Positions 7,488 through 17,410 are shown, numbered from the stretch's first letter. The stretch is DNA of 64,000 bases from Acholeplasmataceae bacterium (GCA_030603805.1 JAUVXD010000009.1:17147-81146); one strand, 5' to 3'. Program-made: numbers and translations. Notes: a model not told the origin generated them from the sequence alone.

Positions 7488-8953
7488 GATTGACCTCTGC
7501 CATAGAGTTGTGTCATTGATTTAATTTTTTTCGTCAACTCTGGTGTGATCTCAGATTGAAGCATACGCCACTTCCAGTTGTTGCCTGTGGTTGAAGGAAT
7601 ATTCATTCTGCCTTCTTCTTCAAGTTCTAAATAATCTTGCATCGGAATAATGGTGGTATCTGCAATACATTGGAGTGTCGATTTGATTAAGGATTCAACT
7701 TGACTACCTGATCCATGATTGATATAAGCCAAACAATAGTCTAAATCATTTTTCGGTAGATTTTTAAACCAAGTTGCTGTCGTTTCGTTGTCATGTGTGC
7801 CTGTATAAGCAATCACATTTCGTGTGTATAAATGCGGAATATAATCACTTTCTTCTCTCGAATCAAAGGCAAATTGTAAGAGTTTCATACCAGGAAATCC
7901 TGTTTCCTTAAGTAGCTTTCTCACCTCATCGGTGATGACTCCTAAGTCTTCAGCAATAATGTTGACATCTCCCAATTTTTTCTTAATCACATGAAAGAGT
8001 TTAATGCCAGGTCCTTTCTTCCAAGTCCCACCTGCTGCAGTTTTTTGTCCATAAGGAATACTGTAATAATTTTGGAAACCAATAAAATGATCAATTCTGA
8101 CCATGTCAAACTGTTCGCTAGCTGATTTAACACGATCAACCCACCATTCAAATTCTGATGCTTCAAGTGCATCCCAATCATATAAAGGATTGCCCCATAA
8201 TTGACCGTCCGCAGAAAAATTATCCGGTGGTACACCAGCAACATGATAAGGCAATCTTTCTTGATCTAATTGGAAATAAGATGGATTTGCCCAAACATCG
8301 CTTGAATCATAAGACACATATATTGGCATATCTCCAATCAACTTAACACCGTGTTGATTGGCATAGCGTTTTAAGTTCATGTATTGTTCATATGCTTTAA
8401 ACTGAATGAACTCATAAAACTCAACATCATCTTTTAATGTTTCTTGGTAATAAGCGAGTGTTTCAGGTTTTCTTAGTCTTAAATCCTCATGCCATGTATC
8501 CCAAGGTTCACCTTGATGATGTGTCTTTAAAGCCATAAAAAGGGCGTAATCTGGTAACCATTTTCTATTATCAAAAACAAACTGTTGATAAAGATAGTCG
8601 TGTCGATTAAATCTTTGGAATGCTTTTCTTAAGACTAAGAAGCGTTCTTCATAAAGTTCTTTATACTCTACATATCGTTCAGAATAGTAGGTTGCAACAA
8701 TTTCTTCTTTTAAGAGTAAACCTTCTTTAACAAGAAAATCTAGATCAATAAAATAGGGATTGTTCGCAAACGCTGAAAACGTTTGATAAGGAGAATCTCC
8801 ATAGGAGGTTGGTCCTAGAGGTAAGATTTGCCAGTAAGTTTGCTCAGTTTTCTTTAAAAAATCAACAAAGTCATAAGCGGCTTTGCCGAATGTACCTATA
8901 CCATATGGGCTAGGTAGGCTTGAAATGTGTAGTAATATGCCAGTTGTTCTCAT
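7475..8953 (-). CDS. malQ: 4-alpha-glucanotransferase (amylomaltase), GH77
   Basis: 492 residues, full length for bacterial MalQ. It transfers maltosyl and longer units between maltodextrins in the cytosol, feeding chains long enough for phosphorylase and releasing glucose. The catalytic residues are visible: nucleophile Asp288 in VRIDHF, acid/base Glu335 in IAEDLG and stabiliser Asp388 in GTHDNET. The N-terminus GILLHISSLPSPYGIG and GDSPYQTFSAFA are family signatures. Its start overlaps the stop of the upstream alpha-glucosidase gene (ATGA), so the two are translationally coupled. Confidence 0.97.
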   Translation of the reverse strand: MRTTGILLHISSLPSPYGIGTFGKAAYDFVDFLKKTEQTYWQILPLGPTSYGDSPYQTFSAFANNPYFIDLDFLVKEGLLLKEEIVATYYSERYVEYKELYEERFLVLRKAFQRFNRHDYLYQQFVFDNRKWLPDYALFMALKTHHQGEPWDTWHEDLRLRKPETLAYYQETLKDDVEFYEFIQFKAYEQYMNLKRYANQHGVKLIGDMPIYVSYDSSDVWANPSYFQLDQERLPYHVAGVPPDNFSADGQLWGNPLYDWDALEASEFEWWVDRVKSASEQFDMVRIDHFIGFQNYYSIPYGQKTAAGGTWKKGPGIKLFHVIKKKLGDVNIIAEDLGVITDEVRKLLKETGFPGMKLLQFAFDSREESDYIPHLYTRNVIAYTGTHDNETTATWFKNLPKNDLDYCLAYINHGSGSQVESLIKSTLQCIADTTIIPMQDYLELEEEGRMNIPSTTGNNWKWRMLQSEITPELTKKIKSMTQLYGRGQSKDR

Positions 8954-10650
8954 AGTTTCTCCTTAACCTTGAACACGATTGATTCAAAAGGTTTTAATAC
9001 GATATCGTCATTTTTGAGTGTTGTTTTAGGATAATTAGATATCAGTTGATCCAAGATTTCATAGTTTGAAAGCGAATATTTGACTTTTTTCTGTGAAAAT
9101 GAATTGATAATCAGTAAAGTATGGTCTTTATTTTTTCTTAAGTAGATATAAAGTTCTTCATGTTCTAAATCAATGATCTTATAACTTCCATAGACAATCA
9201 CGTCTTTATATATACTTTTTGTTCTTAGTTCAATCAATTTTTGATAATGATGGAAAAGAGAGTTTGGATCATTTAAGTTCTTTTCTACATTAATTTTTTT
9301 ATAGTTTGGATTAACCGCTAACCAAGGTTTTGTATCAGAAAAGCCTGCATAAGGAGATTCGTTGGTCCATTGCATTGGTGTTCTCGCATTATCTCTGGAT
9401 CTCAGCCCCGCTTTTTTAATGGCCTTCACTGGATTATCCGGTTCTTTTTCAAGATGATAATGATAATTTGCTTTACTCGATATATCATTAAACTCACTAA
9501 CATCTTCAAAGGGATAATTGGTCATACCAATTTCTTCACCTTGATAAATGAATGGGGTCCCTCGCATCATATGTAATGCGGTTGCAAGCATTTTTGTGGA
9601 TTGAAGTGGATATTTATAATTGCCGTAGTGACTGGCAAGTCTTGGTTGATCATGATTAAGCCAGTTTAAAGGCAGCCAACCAATATCTTTAAAGGCTTCT
9701 TGCCAGTTGTTAAATACCTTCTTTAAATCCTTGACGTGAACTTTGAGTTTTTTAGAGTTGGTGATATCATACATGTTGTTACACCAATTATGGTCAAAGT
9801 TGAAAACCATGGATAATTCATTGGATTCATATGAAGCATATTTAATACCTTCTTCAATCGATGCTGCGCCACCAACTTCACCAATGGTCAAACAATTTCT
9901 TTTTGAAAAAACTTCTTTGTTTAATTTTTTGAGATAGTCATGCACTTTAGGTAGATTAGAAAACTTATACCAATCTAGTGGATACTTTTCACCATTAGAT
10001 GCCGTATCTTCAAAAGGTGCTCGGTCTAAATGAGAAACTGCATCAATTCTAAATCCATCAATGCCAAGATCAAGCCAAGTATTGGCGACATCAATCATTT
10101 CTTGGTGAACTTTTTCGTTACTCCAGTTTAAATCTGGCATTTTATTCGAAAAAATTTTCATGTAGTAACTCTCTGTTGTTTCATCATAATTCCATGCACT
10201 ACCACCAAAAAAACTGCCCCAGTTTGTAGGTTCTCTTTTGACGCCATCAACAATTGTTCCTTCATGCCAAATGTAGTAGTCACGATAGGGATTATCTTTT
10301 GATGATTTGGATTCTATAAACCAAGGATGTTCATCTGATGTGTGATTTAACACAAAATCTAAAATAATCTTAATCCCATACTCATGAGCTTTAAGGATGA
10401 GCTTTTTCACATCATCCATCGTACCAAACTCTTTTGCGACATCAAAAAAATTACGGACATCATACCCGTTATCATCCATAGGCGAATCATAAAATGGGCA
10501 AATCCAGATGAGATTAACTCCTAAATCCTTGAGATAATCTAGCTTTTCGTAAATCCCATTTAAATCCCCAATACCATCGTTATTGCTATCTTTAAAACTT
10601 TTTGGATAGATTTGATATCCAACACTTTCCATCCACCATTTTTTTACCAT
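8950..10650 (-). CDS. malL: Alpha-glucosidase / oligo-1,6-glucosidase, GH13_31-like
   Basis: 566 residues, cytosolic, beginning WWMESVGYQIYPKSFKDSN, typical of the oligo-1,6-glucosidase group. Catalytic nucleophile Asp203 is in DGFRIDAVSH, acid/base Glu258 in TIGEVG, and stabiliser Asp334 in NHDQPR; the calcium-site-like DSNNDGIGDL is at 21-30. It hydrolyses terminal alpha-linked glucose from short oligosaccharides. The residue after the nucleophile is Ala, not the Val seen in typical 1,6-specific enzymes, so preference for 1,4 or 1,6 links cannot be fixed. First gene of the malL-malQ-(GH5) operon, divergent from the neopullulanase gene across a shared regulatory gap. Confidence 0.88.
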   Translation of the reverse strand: MVKKWWMESVGYQIYPKSFKDSNNDGIGDLNGIYEKLDYLKDLGVNLIWICPFYDSPMDDNGYDVRNFFDVAKEFGTMDDVKKLILKAHEYGIKIILDFVLNHTSDEHPWFIESKSSKDNPYRDYYIWHEGTIVDGVKREPTNWGSFFGGSAWNYDETTESYYMKIFSNKMPDLNWSNEKVHQEMIDVANTWLDLGIDGFRIDAVSHLDRAPFEDTASNGEKYPLDWYKFSNLPKVHDYLKKLNKEVFSKRNCLTIGEVGGAASIEEGIKYASYESNELSMVFNFDHNWCNNMYDITNSKKLKVHVKDLKKVFNNWQEAFKDIGWLPLNWLNHDQPRLASHYGNYKYPLQSTKMLATALHMMRGTPFIYQGEEIGMTNYPFEDVSEFNDISSKANYHYHLEKEPDNPVKAIKKAGLRSRDNARTPMQWTNESPYAGFSDTKPWLAVNPNYKKINVEKNLNDPNSLFHHYQKLIELRTKSIYKDVIVYGSYKIIDLEHEELYIYLRKNKDHTLLIINSFSQKKVKYSLSNYEILDQLISNYPKTTLKNDDIVLKPFESIVFKVKEKL

Positions 10651-10767
10651 GTTAATACCCCATATCTACATAATCATTCTATCATATATACTATATGAAT
10701 AAAATAATGTTAGCGGTTTCACATTTTAATAAAAGAGCAACATGTTATAATGACTTTGGTGATGAAT
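10651..10767. promoter_or_regulatory. Divergent regulatory region with cre/LacI-like operator and neopullulanase promoter
   Basis: ATGTTAGCGGTTTCAC at 10707-10722 matches the cre consensus WTGNNARCGNWWWCAW at 15 of 16 positions. The plus-strand -10 is TATAAT at 10746-10751, in an extended TGTTATAAT. No good -35 is seen, and the operator lies about 24 bp upstream of the -10. The minus-strand promoter for malL probably lies in the TATA-rich 10670-10700 stretch but is not clear. Confidence 0.7.
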
Positions 10768-12561
10768 ATGAATAAACTTGCATTATGGCATCATGCAAAA
10801 TCAGAGTTCTCTTATGCTTATGATCAAGAGACGTTGCATATCCTTTTAAGAACTGAAAAAAATGACTTAAGCACTGTGAAAATCATTTACGGTGACCCTT
10901 TCCATTGGGGTGGAGACAACAAAGGAAAAGTGACTTGGATTCATGAAGTAGTTGAAATGCATTTAAGATATCAAACATCTGATTTTGACTATTACTTTGT
11001 AGAGATAAAGCCACCATACTTAAGAACAAAGTATGCTTTTTTACTTTTTGATGGTCAAAGTGAATTTCTTTTTGGTGCGAAGCGCGCAAGAGAAATTTTA
11101 GATGAGGAAAGTCTTTATGAAGCGTTTGATTTAAGTGAATACTATAATTTCCCTTACTTAAATCATGAGGACTTACATCATACACCAAGTTGGGTTAAAA
11201 ATACGGTTTGGTATCAAATCTTTCCAGACCGCTTTTATAGTGCAAAAAAACAAAGTCTGCTTTCTTGGGGTAAACTTCCTGTCAATAACCATGAACTTTA
11301 TGGTGGGGATTTATTAGGTGTGATTGAGAAACTAGATTACCTTAAAGAGTTAGGTGTGACAGGTATCTATTTTACACCGATATTTTTAGCCCCAACTGCG
11401 CATAAATATGATACGACCGATTACTTTAAAATAGACCCACAGTTCGGTACGAATGAAGACTTTAAAAAGCTCGTTGAAGTTGCTCATGAAAAAGGTATTA
11501 AAGTGATGCTTGATGGTGTATTTAACCATTGTGGGTTTGATCATCCTTTTTTCCAAGATGTTGTGAAAAATGGCGAGAAATCCATGTATAAAGATTGCTT
11601 TTTCATTGATCAGTTCCCAGTCATCAATTTTCCTTTAAATAGCCAAGGTAAGCCAACAAACTATCATGGCATTGAACTTAATTTAAAGACTTTTGCATTT
11701 ACACCGCATATGCCAAAATGGAATACCTCAAATCCAATTGCACAAGCTCATTTATTAGATTGCATTCGATTTTGGATTGAATCCTATGATATTGATGGAT
11801 GGCGTCTTGATGTCTCAAATGAGATTAGTCATGACTTTTTGCGCATGATTAAAAAGGTCAGTCGAACGGCTAAAAAAGAGACATTTATTCTTGGTGAAAA
11901 CTGGGATTCATCGATTCCATGGCTTCATGGTGATCAGCTAGATTCCGTCATGAACTATGATCTTTCTTATCCATTATGGAAGTATTTAGAAGAAAAAATA
12001 ACACTTCCTGTGTTTAAAGATATGGTCATTTCATACCTTGCAAACACACCTAAAAACGTGATGGAAAACATGTTTAATTTGGTGGGAAGTCATGATACAA
12101 TTCGAATTAAACGCCGGTTAAAAGATGATCCAAGACGTGTTAAACTTGCTTACTTATGGATGTTTTTATCTGCTGGTGCACCTAATATTTATTATGGGGA
12201 TGAAGTCGGAATGACTGGGGAACATGACCCTGATAATCGACGCTGCATGATTTGGGATGAAAGATATCAAGATCAAGATTTTTTCGAGTTTACAAAAAAA
12301 CTGATTGAACTTAGAAAAGATATTTCATCTTTTAGCGAACCTGACTATCACTTTATTGAATCAGAGATTTTGATGTTTACAAAACATTCAAAACAAGATC
12401 AAATCCTTGTATTGATGAATGATAAACATCATTTAACGCTCTCTATACCAAACACACTTCAAGGGACTTATATCAATTTAATGTCAGGACAAAAAGTTTT
12501 GCTTCATGATAAAATAGATTTAGAAGCTTATGAGTACTTGTTGCTTCAAAAGGAGAATTGA
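10768..12561 (+). CDS. Neopullulanase / cyclomaltodextrinase / maltogenic amylase, GH13_20
   Basis: About 597 residues, no signal peptide, so cytosolic. An N-terminal CBM34-like domain (to about residue 115) precedes the GH13 barrel. Catalytic residues, counting from this start, are Asp348 in DGWRLDVSNE, Glu377 in LGENWD and Asp443 in VGSHDT. VWYQIFPDRF and HKYDTTDYF are subfamily signatures. It would hydrolyse cyclodextrins, maltodextrins and possibly pullulan fragments. An ATG 18 bp further up (10750) overlaps the -10 box TATAAT and so cannot be the start; ATG 10768 with GGTGAT upstream is preferred, ATG 10762 is possible. Three bases separate its stop from the LacI-family gene. Confidence 0.9.
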   Translation: MNKLALWHHAKSEFSYAYDQETLHILLRTEKNDLSTVKIIYGDPFHWGGDNKGKVTWIHEVVEMHLRYQTSDFDYYFVEIKPPYLRTKYAFLLFDGQSEFLFGAKRAREILDEESLYEAFDLSEYYNFPYLNHEDLHHTPSWVKNTVWYQIFPDRFYSAKKQSLLSWGKLPVNNHELYGGDLLGVIEKLDYLKELGVTGIYFTPIFLAPTAHKYDTTDYFKIDPQFGTNEDFKKLVEVAHEKGIKVMLDGVFNHCGFDHPFFQDVVKNGEKSMYKDCFFIDQFPVINFPLNSQGKPTNYHGIELNLKTFAFTPHMPKWNTSNPIAQAHLLDCIRFWIESYDIDGWRLDVSNEISHDFLRMIKKVSRTAKKETFILGENWDSSIPWLHGDQLDSVMNYDLSYPLWKYLEEKITLPVFKDMVISYLANTPKNVMENMFNLVGSHDTIRIKRRLKDDPRRVKLAYLWMFLSAGAPNIYYGDEVGMTGEHDPDNRRCMIWDERYQDQDFFEFTKKLIELRKDISSFSEPDYHFIESEILMFTKHSKQDQILVLMNDKHHLTLSIPNTLQGTYINLMSGQKVLLHDKIDLEAYEYLLLQKEN

Positions 12562-12564
12562 TTC

Positions 12565-13542
12565 ATGAAAGCAACCATTAGAGATGTCGCAAAGAAAGCG
12601 AATGTCAGTGTATCTACTGTTTCTAGAGTCATTAATCAAAAAGGTTATGTCCATGAAGAAACCAAGGTATTAGTCAATAAAATTATTGCTGAGCTTGGGT
12701 TTATTCCAAATCAACTAGCACGAAGCTTAACCAATCGAAGTTCTAAAATTATCGGCGTTATTGTGCCCCATATTGGTCCATCATTTTATGGTGATCTTTT
12801 AGAAGGTATTGAATCTCAAGCGGCGGCTTATGGATATAAGATCATGTTTTGTCATACTCAAGATGATCCTGATCGTGAACTCGAGTATTTAAAATTCTTT
12901 GAGCAGTATAACATTGAAGGCCTTATTATAGCATCAAACTTCTCTAATAGAGATAAGCTCGCTGAACTCAATATTCCTGTGGTAACTGTGGATCATATCC
13001 TAGATGAAAATATTCCTTCTATAACATCAGATAATGTCAAAGGTGGCGCACTTGCTGCAAAAAAACTGATTGAAACTGGTGCTAAAAATATTTTAGTCTT
13101 TAGGGGCCCTTCCTTCTTACTGACAACGATGGAGCGTACGATTGGGTTCTTAAATGAACTGAAAGCCCATCAATTGTTTGCTGATATCTTTGATTTTGAT
13201 TTAATTAACCCAGATTTTAAACTCATTGAAGAAATCTTAAAAAACAACCCTCATGTGGATGCAATCTTCACATTCTCAGATACTTTAGCTTTTGCTACAC
13301 TTAACATTTTACAAAAACTAGGTAGAAAAGTTCCTCAAGATGTTTCATTAATTGGCTATGATAATACGCCATATTCCAAATGGGTTACACCTTCGATTAC
13401 GACCATTCATCAATCGGTTAATTTTATGGGTAAACAGTCTTTCATTAATTTAACAAGGCTCATTCGTGGTGTTGAACTTGATAGTTTACATGATATTATC
13501 GATGTCAAACTGATTGAACGAGAAACCACTAAAGCATCTTAA
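12565..13542 (+). CDS. LacI-family transcriptional regulator
   Basis: 325 residues. The N-terminal helix-turn-helix is IRDVAKKANVSVSTVSRVIN (about residues 4-23), with the hinge helix NQLARSLT near 50-57. The rest is a periplasmic-binding-protein-like sugar-sensing core (IIGVIVPHIGPSFYGDLLEGI; SLIGYDNTPYSKWVTPSITT). It is cotranscribed with neopullulanase, AAGGAG upstream. LacI-family operators share the central-CG palindrome seen at eight places in this window, including upstream of this operon. It is therefore the natural candidate for a maltodextrin-responsive repressor (MalR-like), probably autoregulated. It lacks nothing expected for the family. It could instead be a CcpA relative, but its position in the glucan cluster argues for a local regulator. 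Confidence 0.9.
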   Translation: MKATIRDVAKKANVSVSTVSRVINQKGYVHEETKVLVNKIIAELGFIPNQLARSLTNRSSKIIGVIVPHIGPSFYGDLLEGIESQAAAYGYKIMFCHTQDDPDRELEYLKFFEQYNIEGLIIASNFSNRDKLAELNIPVVTVDHILDENIPSITSDNVKGGALAAKKLIETGAKNILVFRGPSFLLTTMERTIGFLNELKAHQLFADIFDFDLINPDFKLIEEILKNNPHVDAIFTFSDTLAFATLNILQKLGRKVPQDVSLIGYDNTPYSKWVTPSITTIHQSVNFMGKQSFINLTRLIRGVELDSLHDIIDVKLIERETTKAS

Positions 13543-13549
13543 AAATGAT

Positions 13550-13578
13550 AAAGCGTCGAGCAATCTCAACGCTTTTTT
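13550..13578. terminator. Terminator between convergent lacI-type gene and glgB
   Basis: AAAGCGTCGAG / CTCAACGCTTT with one mismatch, followed by TTTTTTT on the plus strand. The minus-strand side is only moderately T-rich, so it serves chiefly the regulator operon. Confidence 0.8.
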
Positions 13579-13586
13579 TGTGCTTT

Positions 13587-15443
13587 TTATTTGTGTTTGT
13601 GAATCAATATGATGCCGGCTAAGGGTCCCAATTTCGGTTTAATAAAATAATGGAATTGGTTTTTATCCCCCTTAATCGCTTTAAGAGGTAATCCATTATA
13701 TTGATCACTTCCATAATAGATTTCTTTATCACTATTGATTAACTCTTCATAGGTTCCAGAAAATGGGACACCAATTTCATAAAATTCATGAACATTTGGG
13801 GTCATATTTAAGATAACAACCAGTGTTTCCGTGTCGCTTCTTCTAATATAGGAAAATACAGATTGATCGTGATCATCGACTACAGACCATTCAAATCCTT
13901 TAGGATGATGGTCATATTGGAAAAGGGCTGAATGATGACGATAGGTCATCGCTAGATCTTTAAAGAAACGGTTGGCTTTTTGATGTGCGGGATAATCAAA
14001 GAGATGCCAATCAAGTTCCTTTTGAAATGCCCATTCAGAAAACGAGGCAAATTCTTGTCCCATAAAGAGGAGTTTTTTGCCAGGATGTGTCATCCACAGG
14101 GTCATCAATAATCGCCAATTTGCCATTTTTTGAAAGTAATCACCTGGCATTTTATTGACTAAACTCCCTTTCATATGCACAACTTCATCGTGAGAAAAAG
14201 GAAGGATAAACTGCTCATTAAACGCATAAACGAGACCAAAAGTAATTTTATCGTGGTGGAACTTCCGATGAATTGGATCTTCTTTAAAATATCTTAGAAC
14301 ATCGTTCATAAATCCCATATTCCATTTATAGTTAAACCCCATACCACCTTGATCCACTGGATGAGTGACATAAGGGAAATCCGTGGAGTCTTCTGCCATA
14401 AATAAGATTCGATCATCTTTTCCAAAGAGATGGAATGATGCTTGTTTAATAAAATTGATGGCATCTTGATTGACACCTTTATGTTTATTTCCTAAATAGT
14501 AAATGAGATTGGAGACGGCATCAATACGGTATCCATCAATATGAAAATAATCTATCCAATAGGTTAGTGCTGATAGCATAAAACTTCTTGTTATACCTTT
14601 TGAGAAATCTAAATTGTCTGTACCCCATGTAATGTTTTCTCTGCGATCACGGTCATTAAACTCATAAAGCGGTGTCCCATCAAAAAAGGATAGGCCATGT
14701 GCGTCCTTGCAGATGTGCCCAAGGACCCAGTCCATAATCACACCAATACCCGCTTGATGCATGCGATCAACAAAGTACATAAAATCTTTAGGTACACCAT
14801 ATCTTGAAGTTGTTGCAAAAAATCCAGTACCTTGATATCCCCAAGAATCATCTAATGGGTATTCATAAATAGGTAAGAGTTCAACATGGGTAAATCCTTG
14901 TTCCTTCACATAAATGATGAGTTCATCAACAATTTCATTGTAAGGCTTAAAGCCCCCAAATTTTCTTCTCCACGAGCCTAGATGTACTTCATAGATTAAT
15001 AGTGGTTCTAAATAGACCTTCTTCTTGGTTTCAAACCATGTTTGATCTTGCCAAGTATATCCATGGATGTTCGAAACTTTAGAAGCAGTCTGTGGTCTTA
15101 CTTCAGCAAAATGAGCAAAAGGATCTGCCTTGTAAATGATTCTTCCTGATTGTGTATGAATTTCATACTTATAGGTTTCCCATTCAAGGTTTTCTGGAAT
15201 TTCAATGCGCCAAATGCCCATGTGGTGAATTTTAGTTAACACATGTTTCCAGCCTTCGTATTGATTAAAGCCTGCAATGAGTCGAACTTCTTTTGCATTG
15301 AGTGCATAGACTGTAAACTCAGTTGCGTAAACACATCCTTTTTCATCTTTTAAGAGGTGAGACCCCATAAATTCATGAAGATTGGATGCACGGCCTAATA
15401 AAAACTCTTGGATATCGTGATCAGCTATCTGTCGCAATTTCAA
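13587..15443 (-). CDS. glgB: 1,4-alpha-glucan branching enzyme, GH13_9
   Basis: 618 residues. An N-terminal CBM48-like domain (about 35-115) precedes a GH13 barrel with nucleophile Asp308 in GYRIDAVSNLIY, acid/base Glu351 in FMAEDST and Asp419 in FSHDEVVH. Region I reads DWVLGHICKD, a variant of the usual DWVPxHFxxD. GlgB introduces alpha-1,6 branches into alpha-1,4 glucans. No glgA, glgC or glgD is nearby, so it may act on imported glucan rather than on newly made glycogen. The start is not ATG: a TTG at 15443, or a TTG two codons later with better spacing to GGAGG. Last gene of the malP operon, 8 bp after pulA. Confidence 0.93.
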   Translation of the reverse strand: MKLRQIADHDIQEFLLGRASNLHEFMGSHLLKDEKGCVYATEFTVYALNAKEVRLIAGFNQYEGWKHVLTKIHHMGIWRIEIPENLEWETYKYEIHTQSGRIIYKADPFAHFAEVRPQTASKVSNIHGYTWQDQTWFETKKKVYLEPLLIYEVHLGSWRRKFGGFKPYNEIVDELIIYVKEQGFTHVELLPIYEYPLDDSWGYQGTGFFATTSRYGVPKDFMYFVDRMHQAGIGVIMDWVLGHICKDAHGLSFFDGTPLYEFNDRDRRENITWGTDNLDFSKGITRSFMLSALTYWIDYFHIDGYRIDAVSNLIYYLGNKHKGVNQDAINFIKQASFHLFGKDDRILFMAEDSTDFPYVTHPVDQGGMGFNYKWNMGFMNDVLRYFKEDPIHRKFHHDKITFGLVYAFNEQFILPFSHDEVVHMKGSLVNKMPGDYFQKMANWRLLMTLWMTHPGKKLLFMGQEFASFSEWAFQKELDWHLFDYPAHQKANRFFKDLAMTYRHHSALFQYDHHPKGFEWSVVDDHDQSVFSYIRRSDTETLVVILNMTPNVHEFYEIGVPFSGTYEELINSDKEIYYGSDQYNGLPLKAIKGDKNQFHYFIKPKLGPLAGIILIHKHK

Positions 15444-15451
15444 TTCCTCCT

Positions 15452-17410
15452 TTACTTTTTGATGTGTAGGATATAAATTCCTGGTTTATCGACATAAAAC
15501 TCTAAATCTTCGGATAATACATTTTGTGAGGGGAAAATAAGTGTTCCTTGATGATAAGGAAATTTTTCAATTCCATGGGTATTTTTGATGTAGTGAACGA
15601 GTAATTCTTTTTCATTTTCTAGTTTATAGATGAGTGTGTTATTTTGACGTTCAATCGAGGTGTGCTTAGTATATGTTGTTTGACGATAAAGCTTATGCTT
15701 CTTTCTAATTTTTAGAAGCTTTTTAAGCTTATCGACTGCTTCTTTATGGATATTCCAATCGATTTGATTGATTTCATCTGGACTGTTATAAGAGTTTTCA
15801 ACACCTTTTTTGGAACGATATAATTCTTGTCCAGCATGATAAAAGGGGATGCCTTGTGAAACTGCGATCAAGTGATTGGCGAAATCTTGACTTACCTTGA
15901 GTTCTATGTTTTCAAATCCAGGTGCTCGTAGCATTTTATCATAATAGGTTAGATTATCGTGACATTCAACATAATTAATGGACTGATTGGGCGATGTAAA
16001 CATATGTGGTGATCCGATGATGGCATCCATAGCTTTTGTAGTAAGTTGTTTATTCCCCATGGTGTAACCTAGACCTGGTCCATGAAGTTCACCTTTCATG
16101 ATATTTCTGTAATAATCATTAAAGTGTGCAACCCCAGGAAATAAGGCTTGGTTATTCATATTCGATCTTTGCTTAATAGGCACTTCTGTTAACATATTCC
16201 AACCTTCACCATAAAGCATGATGCTAGGGTTGATTTTTTTGAGTTTTGATTCAATCTCAAGCATGGTATCTAAATCAAGTAACCCCATCAAATCGAATCT
16301 AAATCCGTCGATTTGATAGTGTTCAACCCAATGGATAAGACTGTCTATAATGAGTTTTCTAACCATATAATTTCTTGTTTCAACATCATTACCACAGTAA
16401 GATGATTCTGTCATATGGTGTTTATGATTATGTCTGAAGAAATAGCCTGGCACGATTTTATCATATGGAAAGGTCAAATGATTCCACACGTGATTATAAA
16501 CAACATCCATATTGATACCTAATTTTAATCGGTGTGCTTCATTTATGACTTTTCTAAGACCGTTGATACGATTGTAAGGATCCTCTGGATCAGAAGATAA
16601 CCAGCCTTCGACTGCAAAATACTGACTTGGATTATATCCCCAGTTGTATAGTTTTGTTGGATTGAGATCATCAACACCTTCAAAATCATAGACAGGTAGT
16701 AGTTGTAAATGTGTGATGCCTAGTTTTTTAATATAGTTTAAAACAGAACCTTTTAAGGTTTTGCTATCATCTATAAGTCCTTCAAAGACGCCTGGATGCT
16801 CAACATCAAGGTTAATGGTCATGTCACGCACATGACCTTCATAGAGTACCGCATCGACATAATGTTTGAGTTTGATTGGGCTTTGGTTAATTGGTAATGC
16901 TTTGTTCCAATCGATGATATAAGAGTCTTTTGTTGAACATGCAACCGTATATGGGTCTTTTACATTCTCGAAATGATCGACTAAACGAATCTTGTAAACA
17001 TAAGGTAACCCTTCAAGATTACCACAGATTGATGCATACCAAATGGGTTCTTGATAGATCATAGGATAATCTTGACCATCTATACTTACGTAAACCTCTT
17101 TAGCTACAGGTGAAAATAAGGCAAAAGACGTTGCATCTTTCGTGTAGTCAAATCCAAGTTTTCCATCATATCTAAAGCGTTGCTCAAACTCTTTTGTCAA
17201 GCAAACAATTCCAATTTCGAGGGGGTAGACTGTTTCGTTGACTAATATTTGATCATTTTTATGAAGTTCTAATGGTCTTTCTGTGACAAAAAACTGATTA
17301 AAACCATCGTTTTTTAACCAGTTTATCTTGTTATTTTCAATTTCAATGCGGTAAATATAGATATCGGATTCAATTCTTAAAAGATTGAGTCCATCAATAA
17401 AGATTCTCAT
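15452..17410 (-). CDS. pulA: Type I pullulanase (debranching enzyme), cytosolic, GH13_14
   Basis: 652 residues with no signal peptide. The N-terminal half contains a CBM48-like domain (about 85-165). The type I pullulanase signature YNWGYNP is at 255-261. Catalytic residues are Asp373 in GFRFDLMG, Glu402 in YGEGWN and Asp485 in VECHDNLT. It would cut alpha-1,6 branches of imported or stored dextrins so that MalP and MalQ can continue. Its start overlaps the stop of the upstream GH13 gene (ATGA), and glgB follows after 8 bp. A second, secreted pullulanase lies at 28.4-31.3 kb, so debranching can occur on both sides of the membrane. Confidence 0.94.
   Translation of the reverse strand: MRIFIDGLNLLRIESDIYIYRIEIENNKINWLKNDGFNQFFVTERPLELHKNDQILVNETVYPLEIGIVCLTKEFEQRFRYDGKLGFDYTKDATSFALFSPVAKEVYVSIDGQDYPMIYQEPIWYASICGNLEGLPYVYKIRLVDHFENVKDPYTVACSTKDSYIIDWNKALPINQSPIKLKHYVDAVLYEGHVRDMTINLDVEHPGVFEGLIDDSKTLKGSVLNYIKKLGITHLQLLPVYDFEGVDDLNPTKLYNWGYNPSQYFAVEGWLSSDPEDPYNRINGLRKVINEAHRLKLGINMDVVYNHVWNHLTFPYDKIVPGYFFRHNHKHHMTESSYCGNDVETRNYMVRKLIIDSLIHWVEHYQIDGFRFDLMGLLDLDTMLEIESKLKKINPSIMLYGEGWNMLTEVPIKQRSNMNNQALFPGVAHFNDYYRNIMKGELHGPGLGYTMGNKQLTTKAMDAIIGSPHMFTSPNQSINYVECHDNLTYYDKMLRAPGFENIELKVSQDFANHLIAVSQGIPFYHAGQELYRSKKGVENSYNSPDEINQIDWNIHKEAVDKLKKLLKIRKKHKLYRQTTYTKHTSIERQNNTLIYKLENEKELLVHYIKNTHGIEKFPYHQGTLIFPSQNVLSEDLEFYVDKPGIYILHIKK

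Noticed and set aside
10750..10764. Upstream ATG codons of the neopullulanase gene as its start
   Set aside because: The first ATG overlaps the -10 box TATAAT and would not be in the transcript; the second overlaps the SD GGTGAT.
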